Assembly (NCBI GenBank): GCA_030950285.1
Contig: JAUZRR010000023.1
Location: forward strand, 1 to 47,385
Reading direction: 5' to 3'
From: Planctomycetota bacterium
GTDB lineage: Bacteria; Planctomycetota; Phycisphaerae; Phycisphaerales; UBA1924
DNA: 47,385 bases
A model generated the notes under the pieces. That model saw only the letters and a list, made by a program, of their open reading frames with translations, had not been told where the DNA came from and did no database searches. This document shows positions 30,640 through 40,845 of the stretch, one piece after another. Numbering within the stretch: position 1 is the stretch's first letter; every line of letters starts with the position of its first letter. The position numbers and the translations under genes are program-made.

Positions 30640-33399
30640 TTAGTTGAGGCCGAGCAGGCTGCTGACGATCGGGCCGTAGGCGACGACGAGGCCGGCGAAG
30701 ACGACGCTGACGATGGAGATAAGTTTGATGAGGATGTTGAGGGATGGGCCGGAGGTGTCCTTGAAGGGGTCGCCGACGGTGTCCCCGACGACGGTCGCCT
30801 TGTGGTCGTCCGAGCCCTTGCCGTAGACCGCTTCGTCGCCCTTGCCGGTGCGGACCATTTCCTCAGCCTTGGCAAGGATGGACTTGCGGATGGCCTCGGG
30901 GATCTTGTTGCGTTGCTCTTCGTTGTTGAGCGCGTCGCTGGCGGTGATGGTGCCGAAGGACTCGAGGAGCTTCTTGGCGTTGTCCCACGCGCCGCCGGCG
31001 TTGGCCATAAAGACCGCGACCGCAAAGCCCGAGGTCAGCCCGCCGGCGAGCATGCCGAGCACACCGGGCACGCTGAGCAGCAGCCCGACCGCGATAGGGA
31101 TGCAGATCGCGAGGATGGAAGGGACAACCATCTCCCGCTGTGCGCCGGCGGTCGAGATGGAGACGCACTCGGCATAGTCGGGATAGGTGACGCCCTCGAA
31201 CTCGACCTGCTTGGGCCACTGCATGGGGTCGGCGATCTGTTCCTCGCTCATGCCGTTGGCGCGGAAGGCTTCACGCATCTTGCCGAACTGCCTGCGGCAT
31301 TCGCGCATCATTTCGTACGCGGCGCGTCCGACAGCGTTCATCGTGAGGGCACAGAAGAGGAACGCCAGCAGCACGCCGATGAAGATGCCGCCGAGGAGCC
31401 GGGGGTTGGCGATAGTGACGTCGTAGAAGGCAAGGATGTCTTGCAGCCTGCCGTTGTTGGTGCTGATGATCTCGAACTGCATGGTCTCGGTGGTGCCGTC
31501 GTGCTCGAAGGTGTGTGTCACAAGGAAGCTGCGCGCGTGATTGAAATCGACGCCCTTCACACCATCTCGTGAGGCAACCGGCACGACCGTCTCGAGGGTC
31601 TGCCCCTTTGAGATCGCATCGTCAAAGCCGATGTCGAGTCCCGCGAACTGGAAGCGATCGACAAGCATGCCGCCATCGACATAGGGCTTGCCGTCCTTGT
31701 CAGTCTGGGTCGGATCGACGACAGCAAACTTGTGATAGCCCTGATAGATGACATACGGGGCGTTGTGGCCTCCGATGTTTGAGCCGACCTCGTTGGCCGC
31801 CTGGACCGTGATCTGGTGCTGCACGACCTGGATATACGCGGCAAACAGCGCGAGGGCCGTGAGTGCTGCCGAGCCGATGGCGAATCCCTTGCCGGTGGCG
31901 GCGGTGGTGTTGCCCAGGCTGTCGAGCATGTCGGTGCGTTCGCGGACGAAGGCGGGCTGGTCGGTCATCTCGGCGTTGCCGCCGGCGTTGTCTGCGATCG
32001 GGCCGTAGGCGTCGGTCGCAAGGGTGATGCCGAGTGTCGAGAGCATGCCGACCGCGGCGATGCCGACCCCGTAGAGGCCCATGAGGAAGTTGTCGCCGCC
32101 GCCGGCAAACGCGAACGCAGCAAGGATGGCGATAACGACGGTGAGCAACGAGGCCCAAGTGGACTTCATGCCCTCGGCGATGCCGGCGATGATGACGGTC
32201 GCCGGGCCGGTCAGAGCCTGCTCGGCGATGCGTTTGGTCGGGGGGTGCTCATACGAGGTGTAGTACTCGGTGGCGTGGGCGATGACGAGCCCGGCGAGCA
32301 GCCCGGAGACGATCGAGAGCCCCAGGCCCCACCACGCGAAGGGGAGTGCCTCGGAGGGGTTCCGGCCAAAGAGCATGTACAGCAAGCCGAACGCGCCGAG
32401 CAGGATCAGTGTTGACGCGACGTAGACGCCCTTGTGAAGGCTCTTGAGGAGTTCGTTGAACCCTGCGCCTTCGCGGGCTTTGACGGTGAAGACGCCGAGG
32501 ATCGAGCAGATGATGCCGATGCCCGCAAGGGCGATCGGTGCCGCGGCAAGGGACAGCGCAATCGAGGTTGATTCGTCGCCGGTCTTCCCGATGGTGAAGG
32601 CCGCAGCGGCCCCAAGCGCCATGGTCGCGAGAATCGATCCGTAGTAGGACTCGTAGAGGTCGGCACCCATGCCGGCGACATCGCCGACGTTATCGCCGAC
32701 ATTGTCAGCGATGGTGGCGGGGTTGCGAGCGTCGTCTTCGGGGATGCCCGCTTCAACCTTGCCGACCAGGTCGGCACCGACATCGGCGGCTTTGGTGTAG
32801 ATGCCTCCACCGACGCGGGCGAAGAGTGCCTGCGTCGAGGCGCCCATGCCGAAGCTGAGCATGATGGTGGTGAGCTGCGAGATAGGGACATCCATCGCAT
32901 TGAAGACGCCGAACCAGGCGGAGACATCAAGCAGGGCAAACCCGACGACGGTGAGCCCCATGACAGCACCCGACCGGAACGCGACGGTGAGCCCGTCGTT
33001 GAGCGAGGTCTTGACCGCGGCGGTTGTGCGTGCGCTGGCGTTGGTTGCCATTTTCATGCCGAACCAGCCGCAGAGCCCGCTGAGCAGGCCGGCGATCGGG
33101 ACGCCGATGAGGGTCTGCCACGGCTGGAGTTTGAGCCCGACCAGTGCCGCCAGGAACAGGACGAGCACGACAAACACCATCGCAACGACGCGGTACTGGC
33201 GCGTGAGGTACGCCATCGCACCCTCGCGGACCGCCTCGGCGATGCGGACCATCTCGGCGTCGCCTTCGGTTTTCTTCATGACCGAGGCAGAAAACACCCT
33301 CGCCATGATGAGGGCAACAACCGCACCGATGGGCGCGATGTAGTAAGGGGCAGGGATGTCCGCGATGGACGCCAGCGTGAGGGGCATCGAGATGCTCAT
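30640..33399 (-). CDS. hppA: K+-dependent-type membrane-bound ion-translocating pyrophosphatase with an inserted domain
   Basis: The 919-aa polytopic membrane protein hydrolyses pyrophosphate and pumps H+ and/or Na+ outward. Signatures are GAMAYLTRQYRV at 60-71, DVGADLVGKVEAGIPEDDAR at 206-225, NVGDNVGDVAGMGADL at 233-248, LATDAYGPIADNAGGNAEM at 460-478 and the C-terminal VVGDTVGDPFKDTSGPS near 870. GNTTAATGKG (496-505) has Ala where K+-independent enzymes have Lys, so it is of the K+-dependent kind; H+ versus Na+ is open. Residues about 525-660 form a hydrophilic insertion absent from usual 650-750-aa members. The ATG at 33399 gives the expected N-terminal helix. Confidence 0.93.
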   Translation of the reverse strand: MSISMPLTLASIADIPAPYYIAPIGAVVALIMARVFSASVMKKTEGDAEMVRIAEAVREGAMAYLTRQYRVVAMVFVVLVLFLAALVGLKLQPWQTLIGVPIAGLLSGLCGWFGMKMATNASARTTAAVKTSLNDGLTVAFRSGAVMGLTVVGFALLDVSAWFGVFNAMDVPISQLTTIMLSFGMGASTQALFARVGGGIYTKAADVGADLVGKVEAGIPEDDARNPATIADNVGDNVGDVAGMGADLYESYYGSILATMALGAAAAFTIGKTGDESTSIALSLAAAPIALAGIGIICSILGVFTVKAREGAGFNELLKSLHKGVYVASTLILLGAFGLLYMLFGRNPSEALPFAWWGLGLSIVSGLLAGLVIAHATEYYTSYEHPPTKRIAEQALTGPATVIIAGIAEGMKSTWASLLTVVIAILAAFAFAGGGDNFLMGLYGVGIAAVGMLSTLGITLATDAYGPIADNAGGNAEMTDQPAFVRERTDMLDSLGNTTAATGKGFAIGSAALTALALFAAYIQVVQHQITVQAANEVGSNIGGHNAPYVIYQGYHKFAVVDPTQTDKDGKPYVDGGMLVDRFQFAGLDIGFDDAISKGQTLETVVPVASRDGVKGVDFNHARSFLVTHTFEHDGTTETMQFEIISTNNGRLQDILAFYDVTIANPRLLGGIFIGVLLAFLFCALTMNAVGRAAYEMMRECRRQFGKMREAFRANGMSEEQIADPMQWPKQVEFEGVTYPDYAECVSISTAGAQREMVVPSILAICIPIAVGLLLSVPGVLGMLAGGLTSGFAVAVFMANAGGAWDNAKKLLESFGTITASDALNNEEQRNKIPEAIRKSILAKAEEMVRTGKGDEAVYGKGSDDHKATVVGDTVGDPFKDTSGPSLNILIKLISIVSVVFAGLVVAYGPIVSSLLGLN

Positions 33400-33542
33400 A
33401 GGGCTGGGCTCTCCGAATAAGTTGGTGGGCAGGTGAATGACGACACCGGGCATCGGTCGCGCCGATGGTCCCGAACGTGAACAGATGATCTGGTCGGCTG
33501 CGAAAGACCCCACGAGGGAAAGCGCAGCAGCATGAGAAGAAC

Positions 33543-33572
33543 ACGGGCCCCGGCTCTCGCCCGGGCCCGGTG
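33543..33572 (-). terminator. Terminator of rpsU
   Basis: A GC-rich hairpin (CACCGGGCCCGGG with CCGGGGCCCGTG, one bulge) is followed by TTCTT on the minus strand, 19 bases past the stop. Confidence 0.55.
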
Positions 33573-33590
33573 CAGGCAATCAGTATTAGA

Positions 33591-33788
33591 TCAGCGCTTG
33601 ACGATCTGCTCGCGGGTGCGGCGCGACTCGGCTTTGCGCTGCGAGCGGCGTTTCCGCTCGGAGGGCTTCTCGTAGTACTCGCGCTTGCGGACGTCCTTGG
33701 TCAGGCCTTCCTTCTCGCAGAGCTTCTTGAAGCGCTTCATGAGACCTTCGGGATGCTCCCCGCCGCGGGCTTTGATGCGAATCGCCAT
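33591..33788 (-). CDS. rpsU: Small ribosomal subunit protein bS21
   Basis: The 65-aa basic protein MAIRIKARGGEHPEGLMKRF with LCEKEGLTKDVRKREYYEKP and a C-terminal Arg/Lys/Ser tail is bS21. It sits near the anti-Shine-Dalgarno region of 16S rRNA and affects initiation, which is of interest in a genome where many genes lack Shine-Dalgarno sites. The length is normal. It is a separate transcription unit upstream of hppA, with a hairpin between the two. Confidence 0.95.
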   Translation of the reverse strand: MAIRIKARGGEHPEGLMKRFKKLCEKEGLTKDVRKREYYEKPSERKRRSQRKAESRRTREQIVKR

Positions 33789-33955
33789 GGATACCTCGTC
33801 TTCGGGCCGAGCGTGCGGCCGTGCGTGCGTTGTTCGACTTCTAGACTGCCGTCGAGCCCGGACCGGGTGCAGGGTCCGACGGGGCCGAAAGTAAAGGTCG
33901 GGTAGCCAGCCATTTCAAGTGAATCGGGGTTTGTTCACCCAGAGAAAGAGGGTCT

Positions 33956-34837
33956 TTGTTGCTGCTGATCGACGCGTTCAACGTGCTCCACCTGCCCGAA
34001 GCGGTGGTGGTCGGGCGGTCGCTGGTGCTGGCGGACCTGACGAGCCTCATCGGAACCAGTCGCTACGCCGGGCAGGCAGCCGTCCTGGTCTGCGACGGAT
34101 CAGGCGATGGCTCGATCGAAACTCCCCGGGGAAAGCGGGCCCGGGTACGGCTCTCGGGGGTCGAGGTCGTGTTCAGCGGCCCGGGCAGCAGCGCCGACGA
34201 CGAAATCGAAGCGAGGCTCAAACGGGGAGGCGGCCACGGGATGACCGTGGTCAGCGACGACCGCAGGCTGCGCCGAGCGGCGTCGCGGGTGCGGGCCAAG
34301 AGCCTGTCAAGCAGCGTCTTTCTCTCGCACCTGTTGGCTTCTCCGGGTCGAAATCGGAAGCAAACGGTCCCGGAATTTGCGAGGGATATGCCTCTGGATC
34401 GGTACTCGATCGCGCACTGGATGCAGGAGTTCGGCCTGACACCGGGGGATCTGCTTGAGCGGCGGGGTGGGGCAGTAAAGCCGGTGAATCCGCTGTCGCA
34501 AAGGCGGGTGGTGGATCGGCCGACAGGATTGGAGCACGAGCGTGCGAGCGGGCCCCCGGGGGCAGCGCCCTCGCCTCAAGCCAAGCCGCCGGACCACCCT
34601 GTGCTTCCGGCCCCCACGGCCCCCACGGCCCCCACGGTCCCCCCGGACCCCACGGACCCTCCGGTCCCTCCGGTCCCCCCGGTCCCCCCGGTCCCCCCAG
34701 CGTTGCCGGCGCGTGACCTCGAAAACGATCCGGTCATCCGTGCGGCGTTGGAAGAGTGGCGGGGCAGGCTGCGCGTCGAGGACCTGGACATGGCGCAGTG
34801 GTTGGAGAAGCGGGGACCGACGCGGCGGGATCCGTGA
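33956..34837 (+). CDS. YacP-like NYN-domain nuclease with proline-rich linker
   Basis: The N-terminal 130 residues (LLLIDAFNVLHLPEAVVV, VLVCDGSGDG, GPGSSADDEIEARLKRGGGH, MTVVSDDRRLRRAA) match the NYN/PIN-like fold of YacP (Rae1), with conserved Asp residues for metal binding. YacP relatives cut mRNA at the ribosome. After a middle helical part, a low-complexity Pro/Thr/Val stretch (about 215-255, PTAPTAPTVPPDPTDPPVPP) leads to a short conserved tail (NDPVIRAALEEWRGRLRVED). No ATG is available; translation must start at TTG 33956 or the next TTG, with GAAAGAGGG upstream. The product is 293 aa. Confidence 0.8.
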   Translation: MLLLIDAFNVLHLPEAVVVGRSLVLADLTSLIGTSRYAGQAAVLVCDGSGDGSIETPRGKRARVRLSGVEVVFSGPGSSADDEIEARLKRGGGHGMTVVSDDRRLRRAASRVRAKSLSSSVFLSHLLASPGRNRKQTVPEFARDMPLDRYSIAHWMQEFGLTPGDLLERRGGAVKPVNPLSQRRVVDRPTGLEHERASGPPGAAPSPQAKPPDHPVLPAPTAPTAPTVPPDPTDPPVPPVPPVPPVPPALPARDLENDPVIRAALEEWRGRLRVEDLDMAQWLEKRGPTRRDP

Positions 34838-34912
34838 CGAGGGGCGCGGTAGCGTCGGTGCTGCGGTGGGTTGGGGCGCAGAGAAATAACCGCCGTGAGG
34901 CAAGCTCAAAGA

Positions 34913-34998
34913 TGGGCCCGGAGGGAATCGAACCCTCACCCCCGTTTCCGGGGAGCGGATTTTAAGTCCGCCGCGTCTACCAGTTCCGCCACGGGCCC
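34913..34998 (-). tRNA. tRNA-Leu (anticodon UAA)
   Basis: Minus-strand cloverleaf with acceptor GGGCCCG/CGGGCCC, long variable arm (CCCCGGAAACGGGG-like), anticodon loop CTTAAAA giving UAA, T-arm GAGGG-TTCGATT-CCCTC and discriminator A. Confidence 0.95.
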
Positions 34999-35040
34999 AG
35001 AGATGAGAGGATAGTGGAGGCGGGGGCAGAGTGTGGTGAG

Positions 35041-35073
35041 GTGTCCTCCCGCTTGCGCAGGAGGCTCTGTGTC
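35041..35073. repeat. Dispersed palindrome, TCCTCCCGCTTGCGCAGGAG type
   Basis: A short hairpin repeat related to the CCCCTCGCTTGCGCGAGGGG family at 10060 and 26662. Confidence 0.55.
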
Positions 35074-35100
35074 AGAAGACGGCGGGGCGGGTTGGGCTGG

Positions 35101-35132
35101 GAAAGAAACGAGCCCCGGACGGCCGGGGCTCG
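35101..35132 (-). terminator. Terminator of the large FG-GAP gene
   Basis: On the minus strand CGAGCCCCGG/CCGGGGCTCG with a 4-base loop is followed by TTTCTTTC, about 30 bases past the stop. Confidence 0.8.
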
Positions 35133-35164
35133 AGAGAGAACGGTCTGTGAGAGTCGCGTCCGGA

Positions 35165-38100
35165 TCAGGCGGCGAAGAGGCCGACGTCCCAAGTGTTCTG
35201 GATGTCCCCGGCATCGCTTCCGAGCTGGTAGATGCTGCCGTCGAGCGAGCCGACCAGGAGGGTGACGGAGTTGTTGTCGCTGGTGTAGTAGCCGGAGACC
35301 GACCCGATGAGGGTGGCCGATTCGGGGAGGTTATCGATGGCGGCGAAGGTCCAGGCGCTGTCGCCTGGGGTCCACGTGAAGACCCCGACGTCGCCGGTTA
35401 CGGTAATCCCGGCGATGAAGGTTTCGCCTGAATCGGCGATGAACGAGGTCAGGGAGCCCGCGACGAAGGCGGGGGCGCCGAGGTTGTCGCCCAGCGGGGT
35501 GACGGTCCACTCACCGCCGGGTGCCCACCAGACCGCGACCATCTCGCCGTCGGTGTTGAGGCCGGTGATATTGATCCCGCCCCACGGGGTGACCCACGCG
35601 GCGATATCACCAGTGAGAGGCGTCGAGCCGAGGAGTTCGGTGAGGTCGGTGGAGATCCAGTGATCTGCGCCGGGTGCCCACCAGATGACGCGGAGGTGGC
35701 CGTCGGTGTCGAGCCCTGCGACATTCATCGCGCCCCACGGGGTGACGAAGCTGGTCAGGGCGCTGGTGAAGCTGGGGACGCTTTCGCCATTTTCGCGGAG
35801 CTGGTCGTCTGCGAGGTTGACGAAGTTCCAGGTCGCTTCGCCGTTCTCGTCGACGCCGCCGTTCTGCCAGTAGAAGATCAGTTCGCCCTGCTCGTTGAGC
35901 CCGGCCATGTTGACGTTGCCCCACGGCGTAATGAGAACACTGATGTTGGAGTCGGTGATGGGTTCGGCGTCGGTGATCTCGTCGGTGAGGTTCCGGCCGT
36001 CCCAAGCGCCCTCCTGGTCGCGGACAAAGAGGACAAGCCCCTCGTCGCTTCGTGCCGCGGCGTATCGGCTCGCGTTGGAGCGCGAGTTGGCCTCGCGCAT
36101 GGTGACGACCGATCCGGTGATCTCGGGAAGATCGTCGAAGTCGGCGAGGTGGAGCTGTTCTTTCTCGCCGTCTTGCTGCTCGAAGGAGAGGACGGGCTTG
36201 CCCGATTCGTCGCGGGTGATGGTGACGGTTTCGCCTTCGTCGTCGGGTACCTCGACCTCGACACGCGGCACGCGGACCTCGATGCCGAGGTTGCCCGAGC
36301 GGGTGCCGATGAGCCCGCGGAGCCCGGGCGCGCCGATGGCAAACCCGGCGCGGATCTGGTGGGTTCCTTCGCGGAGGACAGTCGTGCCGTCGGTCTCGAC
36401 GGTGACGACGGTGTCGCCCTCGCTGACCTCGGCCGACCCGATGTAGACATTGCCCGCGAAGAGGTTGATCCAGATCGAGGGGGTGTAGGCGAACCCGTTG
36501 TCGTCGAACTGCTCGCCGTTCTCTTCGAAGAAGGTGTTGAGGGTGGTGCGGAGGTCGTCGAGATCGTCGGAGACGTGGGAGACGCGGACGTCGAAGGAGA
36601 GGGTAAACTCGCCGGCATTGTTGTAGGCGGTGACGTCGTCGGTGTTGCTCTCACCGGTGTCGGAGTCGTCGATCAGGTCGGGGATGCCGGGGATGGGGAT
36701 GTCGCGCGAGTCGATGGGCGGCCCGCCGTAGTCGTCCTCGTCGTCGCCGTCGTCGGCGTCGCCGGTGACATTGCTGTAGATGACGACCTGGCCGCCGGCT
36801 TGGTCGATGACCGCGATGTCGATGAACCCGTCGCCGTCGAACTCGCCGACGATCTGCTGGCGGGGCAGTGCCTGGTCGTTGGCGAGCAGGAAGCCCGCTT
36901 CGGTCTCGGCGATTTCGAGGGTGCCGTCGACAAAGTCGAGCTGGGTGATGGTGCCGTCGGCGCTGAAGCCGAGAACGAACAATTCATGCCCGAAGGCGTT
37001 GAAGTTGAGGAAGGCTTGGGTCACACCCGGGGCGACGTCGATGGTTTCGAGATCGCCGAGCCCGGCTTCGCTGCCATGGAGGATGGAGAAGGTTCCGTCC
37101 CCGGCGTTGGACACGATCATGTCCATGAAGCCGTCGAGGTTGATGTCGAAGGCGTTGATGTGGACGGGTTGGTCTCCGACGTCGAAGGTGTCGGTTTCGA
37201 TAAGGCCGTCCTCAAGATTGAAGCCGCCGGCCATGAGGTCTTGGTATTCGGGCTGGAAGCTGATGATGCTGACGGTGTCGTCGTCGCGGTTGGTGACAGC
37301 GATATCTGGTGAGTCGTCGTTGTCGAAGTCCATGATCGCCATGGCGTCGCCGCCGGAACCAGTGGCGAAGTAGATACCGGTGGGCATGTCGATGTATGCG
37401 CCGTCGAAGGGCCACGCGATGGCGTTTTCTGTGCCGTCGCTGTTGCCGTCGCCACTGTCGCCCGAGCCGTCGCTGCGACCGAGGAGGAGGAGTGAGTCGA
37501 CGATCTGGAGCGCGCCGAGCGAGTCATGCCAGACGGCGATGAATGGATCGCCGACGAAGTGCGAGGCGTCGCCGAAGTTGTCTCCGCCGGCCCCATCGCC
37601 GCCGCCGTAGTCGTCGCCGCCGTCGCCGTAGTCGCCGCCGCCGTCGCCGTAGTCGTCGCCGCCTTCGCCGAAGCCTTCGCGGTCGGCGCCGAAGTCTTCA
37701 GAGCCGATCCACGGCCCGACGGGCTCGGCGATCGGTCCCTCGGCGTCGTAGATGAGGACGATGCCGGTGGCGGTATCTGCGAGCTGGAGCCCGCCGGCAA
37801 ACGTGAAGGTGGAGTCGCCGTTGTTGATATAGGTGGTAAACCGCTTCGTCCCGGCATCAAAGAAACCCAGGTCGATCATCCCGTCGGCGTTGACGTCGAG
37901 CACTTGCAGCCGCTGGGCGTCGGCAAAGTCACCCTCGATGGTGCCCCACTCGAAGAATGGGTCGAAGTAGCCCTCGCCCGAATCCCGGGACCATATTTGG
38001 ATCGTATTCGACTCGGGAACAAGAGCAGCCGTGTCGGTGACACCATCACCGGTGAAGTCGGCGAAAATCACCGATTCGGGCGTGGCACCCATATCGAGGG

Positions 38101-38185
38101 CGATGGTGTTGATGTCGCCGCTGAGGAGCTGACGGCTCTCGAGGGTTTCGAGGGTGCTCGCGGTGTGTGGCTTGTTGGTGTGCAT
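35165..38185 (-). CDS. Large extracellular FG-GAP/VCBS protein with LEPR-XLL-like N-terminus
   Basis: The 1006-aa protein begins [20 protein letters not shown] and LSG, the LEPR-XLL-like lead typical of large planctomycete surface proteins. FG-GAP repeats follow ([79 protein letters not shown]), probably a beta-propeller. A CARDB-like segment lies in the middle ([18 protein letters not shown]). The C-terminal quarter holds four repeats of about 55 residues with TPWG..N.AGL...G.....W and a W-PG turn. An Asp/Gly/Tyr run ([20 protein letters not shown]) near residue 180 is low complexity. The start has AGAGGT upstream. Confidence 0.88.
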   Translation of the reverse strand: MHTNKPHTASTLETLESRQLLSGDINTIALDMGATPESVIFADFTGDGVTDTAALVPESNTIQIWSRDSGEGYFDPFFEWGTIEGDFADAQRLQVLDVNADGMIDLGFFDAGTKRFTTYINNGDSTFTFAGGLQLADTATGIVLIYDAEGPIAEPVGPWIGSEDFGADREGFGEGGDDYGDGGGDYGDGGDDYGGGDGAGGDNFGDASHFVGDPFIAVWHDSLGALQIVDSLLLLGRSDGSGDSGDGNSDGTENAIAWPFDGAYIDMPTGIYFATGSGGDAMAIMDFDNDDSPDIAVTNRDDDTVSIISFQPEYQDLMAGGFNLEDGLIETDTFDVGDQPVHINAFDINLDGFMDMIVSNAGDGTFSILHGSEAGLGDLETIDVAPGVTQAFLNFNAFGHELFVLGFSADGTITQLDFVDGTLEIAETEAGFLLANDQALPRQQIVGEFDGDGFIDIAVIDQAGGQVVIYSNVTGDADDGDDEDDYGGPPIDSRDIPIPGIPDLIDDSDTGESNTDDVTAYNNAGEFTLSFDVRVSHVSDDLDDLRTTLNTFFEENGEQFDDNGFAYTPSIWINLFAGNVYIGSAEVSEGDTVVTVETDGTTVLREGTHQIRAGFAIGAPGLRGLIGTRSGNLGIEVRVPRVEVEVPDDEGETVTITRDESGKPVLSFEQQDGEKEQLHLADFDDLPEITGSVVTMREANSRSNASRYAAARSDEGLVLFVRDQEGAWDGRNLTDEITDAEPITDSNISVLITPWGNVNMAGLNEQGELIFYWQNGGVDENGEATWNFVNLADDQLRENGESVPSFTSALTSFVTPWGAMNVAGLDTDGHLRVIWWAPGADHWISTDLTELLGSTPLTGDIAAWVTPWGGINITGLNTDGEMVAVWWAPGGEWTVTPLGDNLGAPAFVAGSLTSFIADSGETFIAGITVTGDVGVFTWTPGDSAWTFAAIDNLPESATLIGSVSGYYTSDNNSVTLLVGSLDGSIYQLGSDAGDIQNTWDVGLFAA

Positions 38186-38391
38186 GGGTGACCTCTTTTT
38201 TGGATTGTGATGACGCCGGGACGTGGAAGACCCCGGTGCATCGAGAGTCGGCCGGAGAAAGGGGGGCTGATTGCACGGAGATCGCAGGTTGTGGCAGTGC
38301 GGGTGGTTTTGGGTGGGGTTGTGCGGGTTGGGCAACTGGTTGGTCCCGGCGGGTGGAGCTACGATCGGCGGTGTGGGAAGGAGACCCGGCG

Positions 38392-38895
38392 ATGGAACCC
38401 CTTGTGGCGGTGGTAATGGGCTCGACGAGCGACTGGGAGACCATGGCGCATGCGGCCGAGGTGCTCGAAGGGCTGGGCGTCGGGCACGAGGTGCGGGTGG
38501 TGAGCGCGCACCGGACGCCGGACCTGTTGTTTGAGTTTGCTGCGGGCGCAGCGGGGCGGGGTGTCGAGGTGGTCATCGCGGGCGCGGGCGGGGCGGCCCA
38601 CCTGCCGGGGATGATCGCCGCCAAGACCCGGCTGCCGGTGTTGGGGGTGCCGGTCGAGAGCCGCGCGTTGCGGGGGATGGATTCGCTGCTCTCGATTGTG
38701 CAGATGCCGGCGGGGGTGCCGGTGGGGACGCTGGCGATCGGGAAGGCCGGGGCGATCAACGCGGGGATTCTCGCCGCGTCGATCGTCGGGCTTTCGCGGC
38801 CGGAGATCGCCGAGGCCGTCGAGCAGCACCGAGCAGCGCAGACCGCAAAGGTGCTGGGTGATCCCGACCCGCGCCGACCGGGATCCGGGACATGA
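38392..38895 (+). CDS. purE: N5-carboxyaminoimidazole ribonucleotide mutase
   Basis: The 167-aa protein has [14 protein letters not shown] at 5-18, [53 protein letters not shown] and the GKAGAINAG loop, the complete class I PurE signature. It converts N5-CAIR to CAIR in purine synthesis. The ATG is preceded by AAGGAG eight bases upstream. Its stop overlaps the purK start as ATGA, so the two are translationally coupled. Confidence 0.96.
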   Translation: MEPLVAVVMGSTSDWETMAHAAEVLEGLGVGHEVRVVSAHRTPDLLFEFAAGAAGRGVEVVIAGAGGAAHLPGMIAAKTRLPVLGVPVESRALRGMDSLLSIVQMPAGVPVGTLAIGKAGAINAGILAASIVGLSRPEIAEAVEQHRAAQTAKVLGDPDPRRPGSGT

Positions 38896-39971
38896 TCGTC
38901 GGCGTGCTCGGTGGGGGACAGCTCGGGCGGATGCTCGCGCTGGCAGGGCGCCGGATCGGCGCGCAGGTGCGGTGCTTTGATCCAGATGCGCAGGCGTGCG
39001 CCGGGCAGGTGACCGAACTGGTCGTGGGGAACTACAGCGACAAGGCAGCGCTGGGTCGCCTCATCGACGGGTGCGACGTGGTGACCTACGAGTTCGAGAA
39101 CGTGCCGATCGAGGCCGCGGCGTGGTGTGCCGAGCGGGTCGAGACACACCCGGCGATCGCGGCGCTGGCCGCTGCGCAGGACCGGATAGAAGAGAAGGCG
39201 CTGCTGCGCGCGCACGGTCTGGAGCCGGTGCCGCACATGCTCGTCGAGAGCGAGCCGCAACTCCGCGAGGCGGTCGAGGCGCTCGGCCTGCCCGCGGTCC
39301 TCAAGACCTGCCGGGGCGGGTACGACGGCAAGGGGCAGGTCGTGCTGCGCGAGGCTGCGGATATCCCCACCGCATGGGCCGAACTCGGCAGCCCAGCGGG
39401 CGAAGGGGGCAGGCTCGTGCTGGAAGGATTCATCGCGTTTTCGCGGGAGATTTCGCTGCTGGCGGTGCGAGGAAAGGACGGCCAGGTACGGCTCTACGAC
39501 CCGGTACGCAACGAACACGAGGGGGGGATTCTCGTGCGGTCACGCCCGGCAGGAGAGGCTGTCGACCCGGCCTCGCTGGATCGGGCGCGGGCGGGGATCA
39601 CGTCGCTGATGGCGGGGCTCGGCTATGTCGGCGTGCTGGCGGTCGAGTTGTTTGAAACGGCTGACAGGAGGGGAGTTGGTGAGGGGGGTGGGGGGCTGAT
39701 CGCCAACGAGATGGCCCCTCGGGTCCACAACTCGGGGCACTGGACGATCGACGCGGCTGCGTGCGACCAGTTCGAGAACCACCTGCGGGCGGTGCTTGGG
39801 TTGCCCTTGGGCTCGACGCGGACGATCTGCAACTGGGAGATGCGGAACCTGATCGGGAGCGTGCCCGCCGTCGGAGCGTTGCTGGCCGAGGAGGGGCTGC
39901 GGCTGCACTGCTACGGGAAGGCGGAGAAGGCGGGGCGGAAGGTGGGGCATGTGACGGTGGTGGGGGTGTAG
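38892..39971 (+). CDS. purK: N5-carboxyaminoimidazole ribonucleotide synthase
   Basis: The 359-aa ATP-grasp enzyme starts [20 protein letters not shown] and contains [48 protein letters not shown] and [17 protein letters not shown]. It makes N5-CAIR from AIR, bicarbonate and ATP and passes it to PurE. The insertion [13 protein letters not shown] before NEMAPR is a slight Gly-rich expansion. A hairpin with an A-tract that serves the opposite strand follows. Confidence 0.96.
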   Translation: MIVGVLGGGQLGRMLALAGRRIGAQVRCFDPDAQACAGQVTELVVGNYSDKAALGRLIDGCDVVTYEFENVPIEAAAWCAERVETHPAIAALAAAQDRIEEKALLRAHGLEPVPHMLVESEPQLREAVEALGLPAVLKTCRGGYDGKGQVVLREAADIPTAWAELGSPAGEGGRLVLEGFIAFSREISLLAVRGKDGQVRLYDPVRNEHEGGILVRSRPAGEAVDPASLDRARAGITSLMAGLGYVGVLAVELFETADRRGVGEGGGGLIANEMAPRVHNSGHWTIDAAACDQFENHLRAVLGLPLGSTRTICNWEMRNLIGSVPAVGALLAEEGLRLHCYGKAEKAGRKVGHVTVVGV

Positions 39972-40014
39972 TGGTGGTGGACCGCGTTGCGACGCTGGGG
40001 TGCTGTGCGGGCAT

Positions 40015-40037
40015 GAAAAAACGGCCCGTCGGGCCGT
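40015..40037 (-). terminator. Terminator of tRNA-Arg(ACG)
   Basis: On the minus strand ACGGCCC-GAC-GGGCCGT is followed by TTTTTT, 11 bases beyond the tRNA 3' end. Confidence 0.85.
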
Positions 40038-40048
40038 CGATGCACAAA

Positions 40049-40122
40049 CACGGGCGAAGGGATTCGAACCCCTAACCTCCTGATCCGTAGTCAGGTGCTC
40101 TATCCAATTGAGCTACGCCCGC
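40049..40122 (-). tRNA. tRNA-Arg (anticodon ACG)
   Basis: Minus-strand cloverleaf with acceptor GCGGGCG/CGCCCGT, D-arm GCTC..GAGC, anticodon arm CCTGA-CTACGGA-TCAGG with ACG, T-arm AGGGG-TTCGAAT-CCCTT and discriminator G. As in tRNA-Arg(UCU), the first pair is a G1-U72 wobble. Confidence 0.95.
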
Positions 40123-40438
40123 AGAGCGAGGATCGTAAACCGGCTAGGGGGTGGGGGCAAGCGGTGAAAGGCTGGGGGAGGCAGAAAGGCACGCCCCTGC
40201 GGCTTCAGAAGGCTCGGCAGCCGCCCCCTTGAAGCACGGGCAAGGGGGAAGAGTGGGATTCTGCTGTTCGAGCGAGGGGCTTCTTGGAGGGTTCGCAAGG
40301 GGATGGGCTTGATTCTGCCGGGCTGGTGGGCGATGATTGGAGCCCGGGTTCGGTCATGCCATCGGCGTGGCTGGAGTTTGGTGCTGGTGTCTGCGGCGTG
40401 TGCTGTGGGCGGTTTTTTGGACAAATCAGAGGTATTGC
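40123..40438. other. Leader/intergenic region before rpsT
   Basis: No gene is recognised. It must hold the promoter and 5' leader of rpsT. A GGTTTTTTGG tract lies 23-33 bases before the start; no clear Shine-Dalgarno is seen. Confidence 0.4.
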
Positions 40439-40708
40439 ATGGCTCACTCACGTTCCGCACGCAAACGCGTCCGTCAGAATCTCTCGCACCGTTCGGCGAA
40501 CCGTTGGCGGCTTCGGGCGATGCGTGCGGCGATGAAGGACTTCCGCGGCAAGCTGGCGGCGGACGATGTCGCGGGGGCCAAGGAGTCGCTCAAGACGTGC
40601 TGCTCTGTTATTGACAAGACCGCGCAGAAGGGCGTGATTCACCGCAATCAGGCTGCGCGTCGCAAGAGCCGGCTGAACGCGGCGCTCAAAGCCAAAGTTC
40701 TCGCCTGA
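40439..40708 (+). CDS. rpsT: Small ribosomal subunit protein bS20
   Basis: The 89-aa basic protein MAHSRSARKRVRQNLSHRSA with NRWRLRAMRAAMKDFRGKL and the C-terminal KGVIHRNQAARRKSRLNAAL is bS20, which binds 16S rRNA early in 30S assembly. The ATG at 40439 matches the conserved MA.S.SARKR start; upstream in-frame codons read as unrelated sequence. A terminator follows. Confidence 0.95.
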   Translation: MAHSRSARKRVRQNLSHRSANRWRLRAMRAAMKDFRGKLAADDVAGAKESLKTCCSVIDKTAQKGVIHRNQAARRKSRLNAALKAKVLA

Positions 40709-40755
40709 GCCTTCGGGCGGTCGTGCCTGGGGTGGCAGCGTGAATTGCAGTTGCT

Positions 40756-40790
40756 GACCGACCGGCCTGTGCTGGTCGGTCTTTTGTTTT
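40756..40790 (+). terminator. Terminator of rpsT
   Basis: Stem GACCGACC/GGTCGGTC with a 10-base loop, followed by TTTTGTTTTT. Confidence 0.85.
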
Positions 40791-40845
40791 TGGACAGGGC
40801 GATTGACGGCCCCCACATGCGTCGATCCGTCCTACGCTGGAACGC

